Positions 43,222 to 51,034 of a DNA stretch of 64,000 nt are shown here, one piece after another. The notes beneath the pieces were generated by a model. The model was not told the DNA's origin and did not search any database. It saw nothing but the letters and a program-made list of their open reading frames with translations. This DNA comes from Pedobacter terrae. GTDB taxonomy: Bacteria > Bacteroidota > Bacteroidia > Sphingobacteriales > Sphingobacteriaceae. The DNA lies in assembly GCF_900100705.1 (NCBI RefSeq), contig NZ_FNCH01000007.1, forward strand, positions 147,464 through 211,463. The letters are read 5' to 3'. How positions within the stretch are numbered: position 1 is the stretch's first letter; each line of letters opens with the position of its first letter. Position numbers and translations under genes: made by a program.

Positions 43222-44577
43222 TTAAACATAATTAAATACCAGCGAAAAAGTTGTACTACTTTCAGGAGTAGAAACTACTTCGATACTGCCTCTGTGCATC
43301 TTCATAATGTTGCGGCTAATGGTTAATCCTATGCCCGATCCATTTTTCCTGGTGGTGTAAAATGGAACAAATATTTTTTCCAGATCAGTAGCATCTATGC
43401 CTCTTCCATTATCGGTAACATCTATATACAGTTTGGTGTTTTCTAAACGGTAATTGACGTTGATATAAGGCATTTCCTTATTTTCGACTGCATAAATACT
43501 GTTGGTGATGAGGTTGATCAATACTTGTTCTATTAATTTCAGATCTAATTGAATGGTGATTTTTGATGATGTCTGTTCCACATCCAGCACTACATTTTTT
43601 ACTTTGGCAAATGGCTGCATTAGCACCTTAATGTGTTTCAATATTTCGCCAATGGTATGCGGTTCGAGGTTTGGTGTAGGGAGTTCGGCAATTAAGCGGT
43701 AATCTTTAACAAAATCCAATAAACCAGATGAACGCCTTTGAATGGTGTGCAGCGCTGTTCTAAGGTCATCCATTTCATCTTCTGTTAAATTCTCTTTATC
43801 GGTAACCATTTTATTGATCGTATCCGACAATGAGCTAATGGGTGTGATGGAATTTAAAATTTCGTGTGAAATAACGCCAACTAACCTGTTCCAGGCTTCT
43901 GTTTCTTTTTGCTCAATTTCATCCTTAATATTCTGGAAACTGATAATGAAATAGTTCTTCCCGTAAAGGTTTAAGGGAATTACTTCTGTAGATAACTGGA
44001 TCAGCTTATCCTGGATTTTAAGTTCCAGAAACCGCTTTCCACCGGTTAAAATCTGTTCTATTTCGGTCCCGAATATGGGGAGATGCTGCTTTAACCGATG
44101 CCAATATTTATAGGCAGGTACGCCTAAAAGGTTAGAAGCCGCCTGATTAAAAAAGGCAATTTCATCATCTTTTTCTGCTGTTGTATTGCTTACTACTATC
44201 ACACCAACCGGAACCTGCTCTAAAATGGTTTTGATCAGCTGAAACATGGCCTCCTGTTCCAACCTGATCTGTTTATGTACCAGTAAAATATCACCAAATG
44301 ACTCATATAATTCCGGAAAACTGCCTTTAGTTGCCTTGTTTTTGAAGTTTAAGGTATGATCTCTTGTTTTTACGGCCAAAATGAATCGGTTAATATCCGA
44401 TCGGATCTGATTGATATAGTAGTAAAGTGAAATGATGGTACCCATTAATATCAGTGCAACCCCGATAATAGTAAACCAGAGCTCCGTATTTTTGATGAGG
44501 TAAAACAATAGGTAGCCCAGCAGATTAATGATCAGCAGGCGGAATATTAAACGGAAGGTAAAGCGTTGGTAGAACAT
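43222..44577 (-). CDS. Membrane sensor histidine kinase (NtrB/NtrY-like)
   Basis: A 451-residue kinase. Two N-terminal membrane helices (about residues 10-28 and 32-52) flank almost no periplasmic loop, so the signal is probably sensed in or near the membrane or in the cytoplasm. A PAS-like segment follows (VPVGVIVVSNTTAEKDDEIA, FFNQAASNLLGVPAYKYW). The H-box is NRLVGVISHEILNSITPISS, with the conserved His, then a HATPase_c domain: QVLINLITNSIYAV (N-box), IDVTDNGRGID (G1) and GSGIGLTISRNIMKMHRGS (G2). It is encoded after the sigma-54 response regulator across a heptamer spacer, and the two form one operon. Confidence 0.88.
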   Translation of the reverse strand: MFYQRFTFRLIFRLLIINLLGYLLFYLIKNTELWFTIIGVALILMGTIISLYYYINQIRSDINRFILAVKTRDHTLNFKNKATKGSFPELYESFGDILLVHKQIRLEQEAMFQLIKTILEQVPVGVIVVSNTTAEKDDEIAFFNQAASNLLGVPAYKYWHRLKQHLPIFGTEIEQILTGGKRFLELKIQDKLIQLSTEVIPLNLYGKNYFIISFQNIKDEIEQKETEAWNRLVGVISHEILNSITPISSLSDTINKMVTDKENLTEDEMDDLRTALHTIQRRSSGLLDFVKDYRLIAELPTPNLEPHTIGEILKHIKVLMQPFAKVKNVVLDVEQTSSKITIQLDLKLIEQVLINLITNSIYAVENKEMPYINVNYRLENTKLYIDVTDNGRGIDATDLEKIFVPFYTTRKNGSGIGLTISRNIMKMHRGSIEVVSTPESSTTFSLVFNYV

Positions 44578-44579
44578 AA

Positions 44580-44645
44580 TTTTTAAAGCTAAAAGCTTAA
44601 AGGTGAAAGACTAATGCTTTAAGCTTTGGTCTTTTAGCTTTCAGC
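44580..44645 (-). repeat. Heptamer spacer in the two-component operon
   Basis: Read in 7-nt words: AAGCTAA, AAGCTTA, AAGGTGA, AAGACTA, ATGCTTT, AAGCTTT, GGTCTTT, TAGCTTT, CAGCTTA. The left and right halves are complementary, so the RNA can fold into a long hairpin between the regulator and kinase genes. Confidence 0.75.
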
Positions 44646-46016
44646 TTAGATTCCAAATTTTTCAATTCTTCTATAAAGTGCCGCCCGGGTTAAACCCAGT
44701 TCTGCTGCGGCTTTTGATATATTGCCTTTGTGTTTATCAATGGCTTTCTGCACCATCATTTTTTCCATATCCTCCAGCGCCATTTCATCTGGTAAAGTGT
44801 TATTCTGTGCATAGCGTTGCGGACTTAACTGCAGATCATCTTCCGTAATATCAGCGCCGTCGCTCATAATAACTGCTCTTTCTAAAACGTGCTGTAGCTC
44901 GCGTACATTGCCCGGCCATTTATACTGCAACAATGCTTCCTGGACCTTATTACTTAGTTTTTGTATATTTTTATGGTATTTTGAACTAAAAACCTGCATA
45001 AAGTGGTTGGCTAATAGTAAAATATCTGTTCCACGTTGGCGTAAGGCTGGCAATAAAAGTTCTACGGTATTAATGCGGAACAATAAATCCTGCCTGAATG
45101 TGTTTTTCGCCGCCATTTCATTCAAAGGCATGTTTGTTGCCGTGATGAGACGTACATTCACCCTGCGCTCTTTACTCTCACCCAAACGGGTAACCGTACG
45201 GTTTTGTAAAACGCTTAACAATTTGGCCTGGAGCGGTAGTGTTAAATTTCCAATCTCATCTAAAAAAATTGTTCCGCCATCGGCTAGTTCAAAGCGGCCG
45301 GGTTTATCTTCTTTGGCATCGGTAAAAGCGCCTTTAGCATAACCAAATAATTCGCTCTCAAATAAATTTTCATTTAAAGCGCCTAAATCAACATGCATAA
45401 ACACCTGGTTTTTCCTATGTGAGTTTCCGTGGATCTCATAGGCGAAAACCTGTTTCCCCGTTCCGTTTTCACCAAGGATCAATACATTGGCATCAGTAGG
45501 GGCTACTTTTAAGAGGGTATGTTGTAATTGCTTTATTTCATTTGCCTGGCCAACAATATTTTCGAAACCTCTGGTAAGGTCTTTTTGGAGCGATGAATGT
45601 ATTTTTTCCAGCTTTTTTACCTTTTTGGTCGATTCGCGAAGTTTAGATGCGGATGAAATGGTAGCAAATAGTTTTTCATTTTCCCAGGGTTTAAGAATAA
45701 AATCGGTAGCTCCTTTTTTGATGGCTTTTACCGCCAGTTCAACATGACCAAAAGCAGTCATTAATATCACTACATAATCTTTATCAATTGATAAAATATG
45801 TTCTAACCAATACAGCCCTTCTCTGCCATCGCTGGCACCTTTCTGATAGTTCATGTCCAGCAGGATGATATCGATTTCATTTTTGCTCAATAAAACATTG
45901 ATTTCTTTAGGCGATTTGCACGTAATTACCTGCTTTACCTGTTGTTTTAAAAACAAACGTGCACTGAGCAAGATATCGTCGTCATCATCAATAATTAAAA
46001 CTGTGGCGTCTAGCAT
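44646..46016 (-). CDS. Sigma-54-dependent response regulator (NtrC family)
   Basis: A 456-residue regulator with receiver, AAA+ and Fis-type domains. The receiver phospho-acceptor is Asp54 (IDIILLDMNYQKG), with acidic residues at 10-13. The AAA+ core has Walker A GENGTGKQVFAYEIHG, Walker B GGTIFLDEIGNL, and the sigma-54 contact loop GAFTDA in place of GAFTGA, a variant I believe is frequent in Bacteroidota NtrC proteins. The Fis-type HTH NISKAAAELGLTRAALYRRI is at the C-terminus. It diverges from the adaptor/ABC operon starting at 46254, its probable target. Confidence 0.92.
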   Translation of the reverse strand: MLDATVLIIDDDDDILLSARLFLKQQVKQVITCKSPKEINVLLSKNEIDIILLDMNYQKGASDGREGLYWLEHILSIDKDYVVILMTAFGHVELAVKAIKKGATDFILKPWENEKLFATISSASKLRESTKKVKKLEKIHSSLQKDLTRGFENIVGQANEIKQLQHTLLKVAPTDANVLILGENGTGKQVFAYEIHGNSHRKNQVFMHVDLGALNENLFESELFGYAKGAFTDAKEDKPGRFELADGGTIFLDEIGNLTLPLQAKLLSVLQNRTVTRLGESKERRVNVRLITATNMPLNEMAAKNTFRQDLLFRINTVELLLPALRQRGTDILLLANHFMQVFSSKYHKNIQKLSNKVQEALLQYKWPGNVRELQHVLERAVIMSDGADITEDDLQLSPQRYAQNNTLPDEMALEDMEKMMVQKAIDKHKGNISKAAAELGLTRAALYRRIEKFGI

Positions 46017-46205
46017 AACCTCTCTCTATTCATTTATATAAACTTATACTTTTTGCGAATCCTATTTCCAACGAATGGATGATAGGCGAGGCAAATTTAA
46101 TAAAACTGTCCGCTCCCGCACACGGAGTGTACGATAATGAACATGTAAAAAATAATTAAGACATTAACTATTTGATTATTAGTTTATTACTTGTTTATTT
46201 TGCTT

Positions 46206-46222
46206 TTGGCATAGCCTTGGTT
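46206..46222 (+). promoter_or_regulatory. Possible sigma-54 (-24/-12) promoter
   Basis: TTGGCATAGCCTTGGTT matches the TGGCA part of the -24 box and keeps the GG-N10-G spacing, but the -12 C is a T. It lies about 30 bases upstream of the adaptor start, next to the gene of a sigma-54 activator. Moderate to weak match. Confidence 0.4.
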
Positions 46223-46253
46223 ATTAGTCAAACAAAACAGTACAACCGAACAC

Positions 46254-47498
46254 ATGGATAAGAAAATAGAGAAAAAAAGATTTAGCACTAAAACCTTATT
46301 AATAATAGGTGGCGCAATTGCTTTTGTAGCAGTTGTAATTTATGGCTATACTTTATCCCTCAAAAAAGTTTATAGTGCCGATGCCGATAAATTAACCATT
46401 AGTAAAGTAGAATATGGCGATTTTGAAGATGTGGTACTGTTAAATGCCAGTGTAGTTCCCTTAACCTCAGTTATTGTCAGTTCATCAGAAGGTGGTACAG
46501 TTGCGGAGATTTTTACTGAAAATGGGGCATCTGTAGTGAAAGGTACACCGTTACTGCGGATCGCAAATTCAAATGCCATGTTGGGCTATACTTCACAACA
46601 AACAGCCGCTACCGAACAAATTAACCAATTGCGTAAATCGAGGTTAGATTTGGAACAGAATCAAAGAATCCTGAATCAGGATGTATTGGATGTAGAGAAT
46701 AATTTGCGTACGGCAACCCGTCAATATCGGTTAGATAGTGCACTTTTTGCCAAAAAGGTGATTACGCTTCAGGAATTTAATAAATCGAACCAGGATTATG
46801 AATATTATCAAGGCAAATTGAAAATTGTACGTCAGGCCATTAAACAGGAAAACCAAAGCCGTAAAATGCAACTGGCTCAGATCGATCAATCGATGGGGCA
46901 GATGAACGAAAGTTTGGAGATGATCCGCAAGAACATCGAAAATATGACCATCAAAGCTCCCGTTTCCGGGAAACTCTCTTCTTACGATCCGGTAATCGGT
47001 AAATCGTACAATTCTAATGAAATGATCGGAAAGATAGACGTATTGCAAGGTTATAAACTTCAGGCAGGTGTGGATGAATATTACATTAATCGGGTAAAAG
47101 AAGGACAAACAGCTAACTGTGAATTTAATGGTAAAACTTATAACTTAACCGTAAGTAAAGTTATCCCTGAGGTTACAGCAGGGCAGTTCCAGGTAGAAAT
47201 GGTGTTTAAAGGTGCGGCACCCGAAGGTTTACGCCGAGGATTATCATTGCAAACAAAATTAACTTTGTCTGATAATAGCAAGTCGTTGCTTCTTGCTCAA
47301 GGGCAGTTTTTCCAGAGTACAGGTGGCTCCTGGGTTTTTGTGGTAAACAATAGGAAAGCAACCAAGAAAAATGTTAAAATCGGTCGGAAAAATTATCTCT
47401 ATTATGAAATATTAGATGGTTTGCAGAAGGGCGACGAGGTAATTACTTCATCCTATGATCAGTTTAACCAATACGATCAGGTGGAGATTAATAAATAG
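46254..47498 (+). CDS. HlyD/MacA-type periplasmic adaptor
   Basis: A 414-residue membrane-fusion protein. One N-terminal membrane helix (about residues 13-32) anchors it in the inner membrane. A lipoyl/barrel-sandwich half (SSSEGGTVAEIFTENGASVV), a long alpha-helical coiled-coil hairpin (about 110-225, rich in Gln, Arg and Leu), the second lipoyl half (MTIKAPVSGKLSSYDPVIGK) and a beta-barrel/MP domain follow. Such proteins link ABC exporters to an outer-membrane channel. It is the first gene of the export operon; a TolC-like gene is not in the window. Confidence 0.88.
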   Translation: MDKKIEKKRFSTKTLLIIGGAIAFVAVVIYGYTLSLKKVYSADADKLTISKVEYGDFEDVVLLNASVVPLTSVIVSSSEGGTVAEIFTENGASVVKGTPLLRIANSNAMLGYTSQQTAATEQINQLRKSRLDLEQNQRILNQDVLDVENNLRTATRQYRLDSALFAKKVITLQEFNKSNQDYEYYQGKLKIVRQAIKQENQSRKMQLAQIDQSMGQMNESLEMIRKNIENMTIKAPVSGKLSSYDPVIGKSYNSNEMIGKIDVLQGYKLQAGVDEYYINRVKEGQTANCEFNGKTYNLTVSKVIPEVTAGQFQVEMVFKGAAPEGLRRGLSLQTKLTLSDNSKSLLLAQGQFFQSTGGSWVFVVNNRKATKKNVKIGRKNYLYYEILDGLQKGDEVITSSYDQFNQYDQVEINK

Positions 47499-47505
47499 GA
47501 TTAGC

Positions 47506-47561
47506 GTTTGGGGTTTGGGGTTTGGCGTTTGGAGTTTGGAGTTTGGAGTTTGGAGTTTGGA
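47506..47561 (+). repeat. Perfect-phase heptamer array (GTTTGGA)
   Basis: Eight adjacent copies of GTTTGG followed by G, G, C or A (last five GTTTGGA), directly after the adaptor stop and 80 bases before the ATPase gene. Confidence 0.95.
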
Positions 47562-47642
47562 GCTTTTTAAAAAATGGGTTAAAATTAAACAAAAATACAA
47601 TCAGATCTTGATACCTGATACTAAATACTTGATACTAGAATT

Positions 47643-48341
47643 ATGATAAAAATAGAAAATCTGGAAAAAGTTTACAAAACGGAGGAAGTAGAAACTACTG
47701 CACTTAACGGAATTAACCTTCATGTTGCAGCAGGAGAGTTTGTTTCCATCATGGGCCCATCAGGCTGTGGGAAATCTACCTTGTTAAATGTAATGGGTTT
47801 ATTAGATAAACCCGAAAGTGGAAGTTACAAATTTATAGATACGGAGCTTTTGACACTTAACGACAGAGAACGTTCAAATTTCCGTAAAAAAAATATGGGA
47901 TTCGTTTTTCAGAATTTCAATCTGATCGATGAATTAACCGTTTTTGAAAACATTGAACTGCCCTTGATTTATAATAAGATCCCTGCTGCAGAACGTAAAC
48001 AGTTGGTAAACGAAATTATTGAGCGAATGAATATTGTAAACCGGAGCGGACATTTTCCTCAACAGTTATCTGGCGGACAGCAGCAAAGAGTAGCGGTAGC
48101 AAGAGCGCTGGTAACCAAACCGAAACTGGTTCTGGCCGATGAGCCTACCGGAAACCTGGATAGCTCGCATGGTAACGAAGTAATGGAGTTGCTCTGCGAG
48201 CTGAATGAAACCGGAACTACTATTGTAATGGTTACACACTCCAGTCATGATGCCAGTTTTTCGAATAGAATCATCAACCTCAAAGATGGACATGTGATTT
48301 CCGAAAAGATTAACAAAAGCCGGAATGAAGAACTGATATAG
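47643..48341 (+). CDS. ABC transporter ATP-binding protein (MacB/LolD type)
   Basis: A 232-residue ATPase with all catalytic motifs: Walker A GPSGCGKSTLLNVMGLLD, Q-loop FVFQNFNLIDELTVFENI, signature LSGGQQQRVAVARALV, Walker B LVLADEPTGNLDSSHG with the D-loop Asp, and the H-loop VTHSSHDASF. It belongs to the class that powers FtsX-fold permeases of the MacB, LolCDE and BceAB kinds. It is the first of two ATPases in the cluster and probably serves several or all of the permeases that follow. Confidence 0.93.
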   Translation: MIKIENLEKVYKTEEVETTALNGINLHVAAGEFVSIMGPSGCGKSTLLNVMGLLDKPESGSYKFIDTELLTLNDRERSNFRKKNMGFVFQNFNLIDELTVFENIELPLIYNKIPAAERKQLVNEIIERMNIVNRSGHFPQQLSGGQQQRVAVARALVTKPKLVLADEPTGNLDSSHGNEVMELLCELNETGTTIVMVTHSSHDASFSNRIINLKDGHVISEKINKSRNEELI

Positions 48342-48583
48342 AGGCTTAAGGTAAAAGGTTTAAGGCGTAGGGGTTAGTCCACCTTAAACCCTCAGCCCTA
48401 AAACTTATACCTGGTAAGAAAAGATTTTAGTTTAGTTAATAATAAGTCAGCCCAAAAATCTTCCCGGATGGGAAGATTTGGGATTGGCAACCATCAGGTA
48501 AAAGACTTAAAGGTAGATGGCGTATAGTTGATGCGCTCAAACCTTCCAAACTTTTAACCATCCAACCTTCAACCTTAACAAAT
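48342..48583 (+). repeat. Spacer with two heptamer segments
   Basis: From 48342 the words AAGGTAA, AAGGTTT, AAGGCGT, AGGGGTT are followed by CTTAAAC, CCTCAGC, CCTAAAA. A second pyrimidine run at 48535-48580 (CTCAAACCTTCCAAACTTTT, CCAACCTTCAACCTTAAC) leads to the permease start. Between them is an AT-rich stretch with a GGGAAGATTTGGGATTGG segment. No gene is seen. Confidence 0.7.
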
Positions 48584-50953
48584 ATGTTCAAATTAAACCT
48601 GAAAATAGCCCTGCGCAACCTTTGGAAAAACAAAGGCTTCTCTCTGATCAATATAGGTGGCTTAGCCCTTGGTTTGGCCAGTTGTATGGTTTTATTGCTT
48701 TATGTAGCTTATGAATGGAGTTATGATAAGCAATTTTCTAATCACGATAAAACTTATGTGGTTTATCAAAACATGGAGGCAAGTGGTAAAACTTTTAGCT
48801 GGGCGTGGACACCTAATGTGATGGCTAAAGAAGTGCAGGAGAAAATCCCTGGTGTTAAGTATGCCTCCCACACAACCTATCCAAGAAAACAGTTAATTAC
48901 TGTTGGCGATAATAAACTAAATAGTAGTGCCATATTTGCCGACCATAATTTCATTAAAATATTAGATTACAAATTTCTTGAAGGTAATCCGGCACAGGTT
49001 TTAAAAGATGTAAATACCATTATCCTGACCGAATCTTTTGCAAAAAAGTTATTTGGAAATGAAGATCCAATTAACAAAATGGTAAAGCTGGAAAATGAGG
49101 ATGTATTAAAGGTTGAAGCTGTAATAGAAGATGTACCTGCAAATAGTAGTTTGGCTTTTGAGTGCATCATGCCTTGGGCATTGTTCGAAAAACGGGAAAC
49201 CTGGGCCAAGGAGGGTAATTGGGGAAATAATATGTGTTTAACACTTGTTCAATTACAGGATAATAACTTTTTCTCTGCTGCAAATAATTTGATGCATGGT
49301 ATTTACAAACGTAATCAGAAAGATAATTTGTCGGTTGCTTTGTTACATCCCTTAAACAAATGGCATCTGTACGACGACTTTGTGAACGGCAAATCGGTAG
49401 GTGGAAAAATAGATCAGCTTAGAATATTCTTATTGCTAGCCTTTTGCATTTTATTAATTGCCTGTGTAAATTTTATGAATTTATCTACAGCAAGGTCAGA
49501 GCGCAGGGCAAAAGAAGTTGGCGTTCGTAAAGCAATTGGGTCAACACGTAAATCGTTAATTAATCAGTTCTTTTTAGAATCACTCCTCATCACATTTATC
49601 TCTACAGTTTTAGCTTTTATCTTAATTGAAGTTAGTTTGCCATATTTTAACAGTTTGCTGGATATTAAACTATCAATAGATTATCACAATAGCTTGTTTT
49701 GGCTGACCTTATTCGGTCTAATGGTTTTAACAGGATTAATTGCTGGTAGCTATCCGGCACTTTATCTTTCTTCTTTTGAGCCTATTAAAGTTTTAAAAGG
49801 CTTCACCCTGAAAACAGATTCATCCACTTCGGTGAGGAAAGTATTAGTGGTTGGTCAATTTGTTTTTGCTGCAGCTTTAATTATTTGTACAGCAGTTATT
49901 TATCAGCAGCTTAACTACGTTAAAAACAAGCCTGTTGGTTACGATAAATCCAATTTAATTCAAATCGCTGTTGTAGGTAAAATAAATGATGCCGCTAAAC
50001 TGGAGTTGCTTAAAACCCAGCTGCTGGCATCAGGCGCTGTAAGCAATGTTACTTCTTTCAGCACTGATTTTACTGAAGGTGGAGATAATACTACCAGTAT
50101 AGATTGGGAAGGTAAAAACCCGAACGAGAATATTTCTTTTAACCATAGGGCAATAGGATATGATTTCGTTGAAACCATTGGTACAAAAATGATTAGTGGC
50201 AGGGAGTTTTCTGCTAAATTTCCGAATGACACAGCTAGCGTATTGTTAAATGAGGCGGCTGTGAGAATGATGGGGTTAAAGAATCCAATTGGGAAGGTAA
50301 TTACTTTTTGGGGTAACAAACTAACTACTGTTGGCATAGTAAAAGATTTTGTAGTAGAAAGTGCTTACCAAAGAGTAGCCCCGATGATTTTTAGAAAAAG
50401 TGGAAATCATGATGCAAGGGTGATCATTGTACGTTTAAATCCAAATCAGAACATCAGTTCATCACTGTCTAAAATTGATGAATTAGTAAAGCAAATGGAA
50501 CCTAATTATCCTGTCAACCGCAAATTTGTAAACGAATCTTTTGAAGTTAAATTTAAAAACGAAAAACTTTTAGGCTCACTTTCCAACTGGTTTGGCGGTT
50601 TCGCCATTTTCATTTCCTGTTTAGGCTTATTAGGCCTGGCACTTTTTATGGCCGAGCAACGCAAAAAGGAAATCAGTATCCGTAAGGTTTTAGGCGCCAG
50701 TACGGGCAATATCCTCGTATTGCTAAATAAAGATTTTATAAAGCTAGTGGCCATTGCCAATATCATCGCATTTCCTTTAGCCTATATCATTATCAATAAA
50801 TGGCTTTCTGCTTTTGAGTATCGTGTGTCTATCTCGTTCATACCCTTTTTACTTGCCATCGTAATATCCGTTTTAATTGCAGTTTTAACGGTCAGTTTGC
50901 AATCGGTAAAAGTAGCGAAGGCCAATCCGATTGATGCATTGAAATATGAATAA
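48584..50953 (+). CDS. ABC permease 1 (MacB_PCD-FtsX, double module)
   Basis: A 789-residue permease with the conserved start MFKLNLKIALRNLWKNKGFS. Order: membrane helix 1 (about residues 20-42), a periplasmic MacB core region (43-275), three membrane helices (about 285-395) with the FtsX motif ARSERRAKEVGVRKAIGSTR, then a second half beginning with a helix near 425, a second periplasmic region (450-670), and three helices (about 675-780) with EQRKKEISIRKVLGAS. It ends NPIDALKYE. About eight membrane helices in total, so one chain equals a MacB-type dimer. Subgroup with permeases 3 and 4 (FVNGKSVGGKIDQLR). The substrate is unknown. Confidence 0.88.
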   Translation: MFKLNLKIALRNLWKNKGFSLINIGGLALGLASCMVLLLYVAYEWSYDKQFSNHDKTYVVYQNMEASGKTFSWAWTPNVMAKEVQEKIPGVKYASHTTYPRKQLITVGDNKLNSSAIFADHNFIKILDYKFLEGNPAQVLKDVNTIILTESFAKKLFGNEDPINKMVKLENEDVLKVEAVIEDVPANSSLAFECIMPWALFEKRETWAKEGNWGNNMCLTLVQLQDNNFFSAANNLMHGIYKRNQKDNLSVALLHPLNKWHLYDDFVNGKSVGGKIDQLRIFLLLAFCILLIACVNFMNLSTARSERRAKEVGVRKAIGSTRKSLINQFFLESLLITFISTVLAFILIEVSLPYFNSLLDIKLSIDYHNSLFWLTLFGLMVLTGLIAGSYPALYLSSFEPIKVLKGFTLKTDSSTSVRKVLVVGQFVFAAALIICTAVIYQQLNYVKNKPVGYDKSNLIQIAVVGKINDAAKLELLKTQLLASGAVSNVTSFSTDFTEGGDNTTSIDWEGKNPNENISFNHRAIGYDFVETIGTKMISGREFSAKFPNDTASVLLNEAAVRMMGLKNPIGKVITFWGNKLTTVGIVKDFVVESAYQRVAPMIFRKSGNHDARVIIVRLNPNQNISSSLSKIDELVKQMEPNYPVNRKFVNESFEVKFKNEKLLGSLSNWFGGFAIFISCLGLLGLALFMAEQRKKEISIRKVLGASTGNILVLLNKDFIKLVAIANIIAFPLAYIIINKWLSAFEYRVSISFIPFLLAIVISVLIAVLTVSLQSVKVAKANPIDALKYE

Positions 50954-51034
50954 AGGTCGGAAGGAAGAGGGTAAGAAGGCTAAGCACCCTAACCCTTCCA
51001 ACCTTTAACCTTTCAACCTTCAAACCTAAAAAAT
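50954..51034 (+). repeat. Heptamer spacer before permease 2
   Basis: Eleven 7-nt words in phase from the stop codon: AGGTCGG, AAGGAAG, AGGGTAA, GAAGGCT, AAGCACC, CTAACCC, TTCCAAC, CTTTAAC, CTTTCAA, CCTTCAA, ACCTAAA. Purine-rich first half, pyrimidine-rich second half, partly complementary. Confidence 0.85.

Noticed and set aside
47455..47646. Frame across the GTTTGGA array
   Set aside because: The translation is a simple heptamer-derived repeat (GLGFGVWSLEFGVWSLE) and overlaps the adaptor end.
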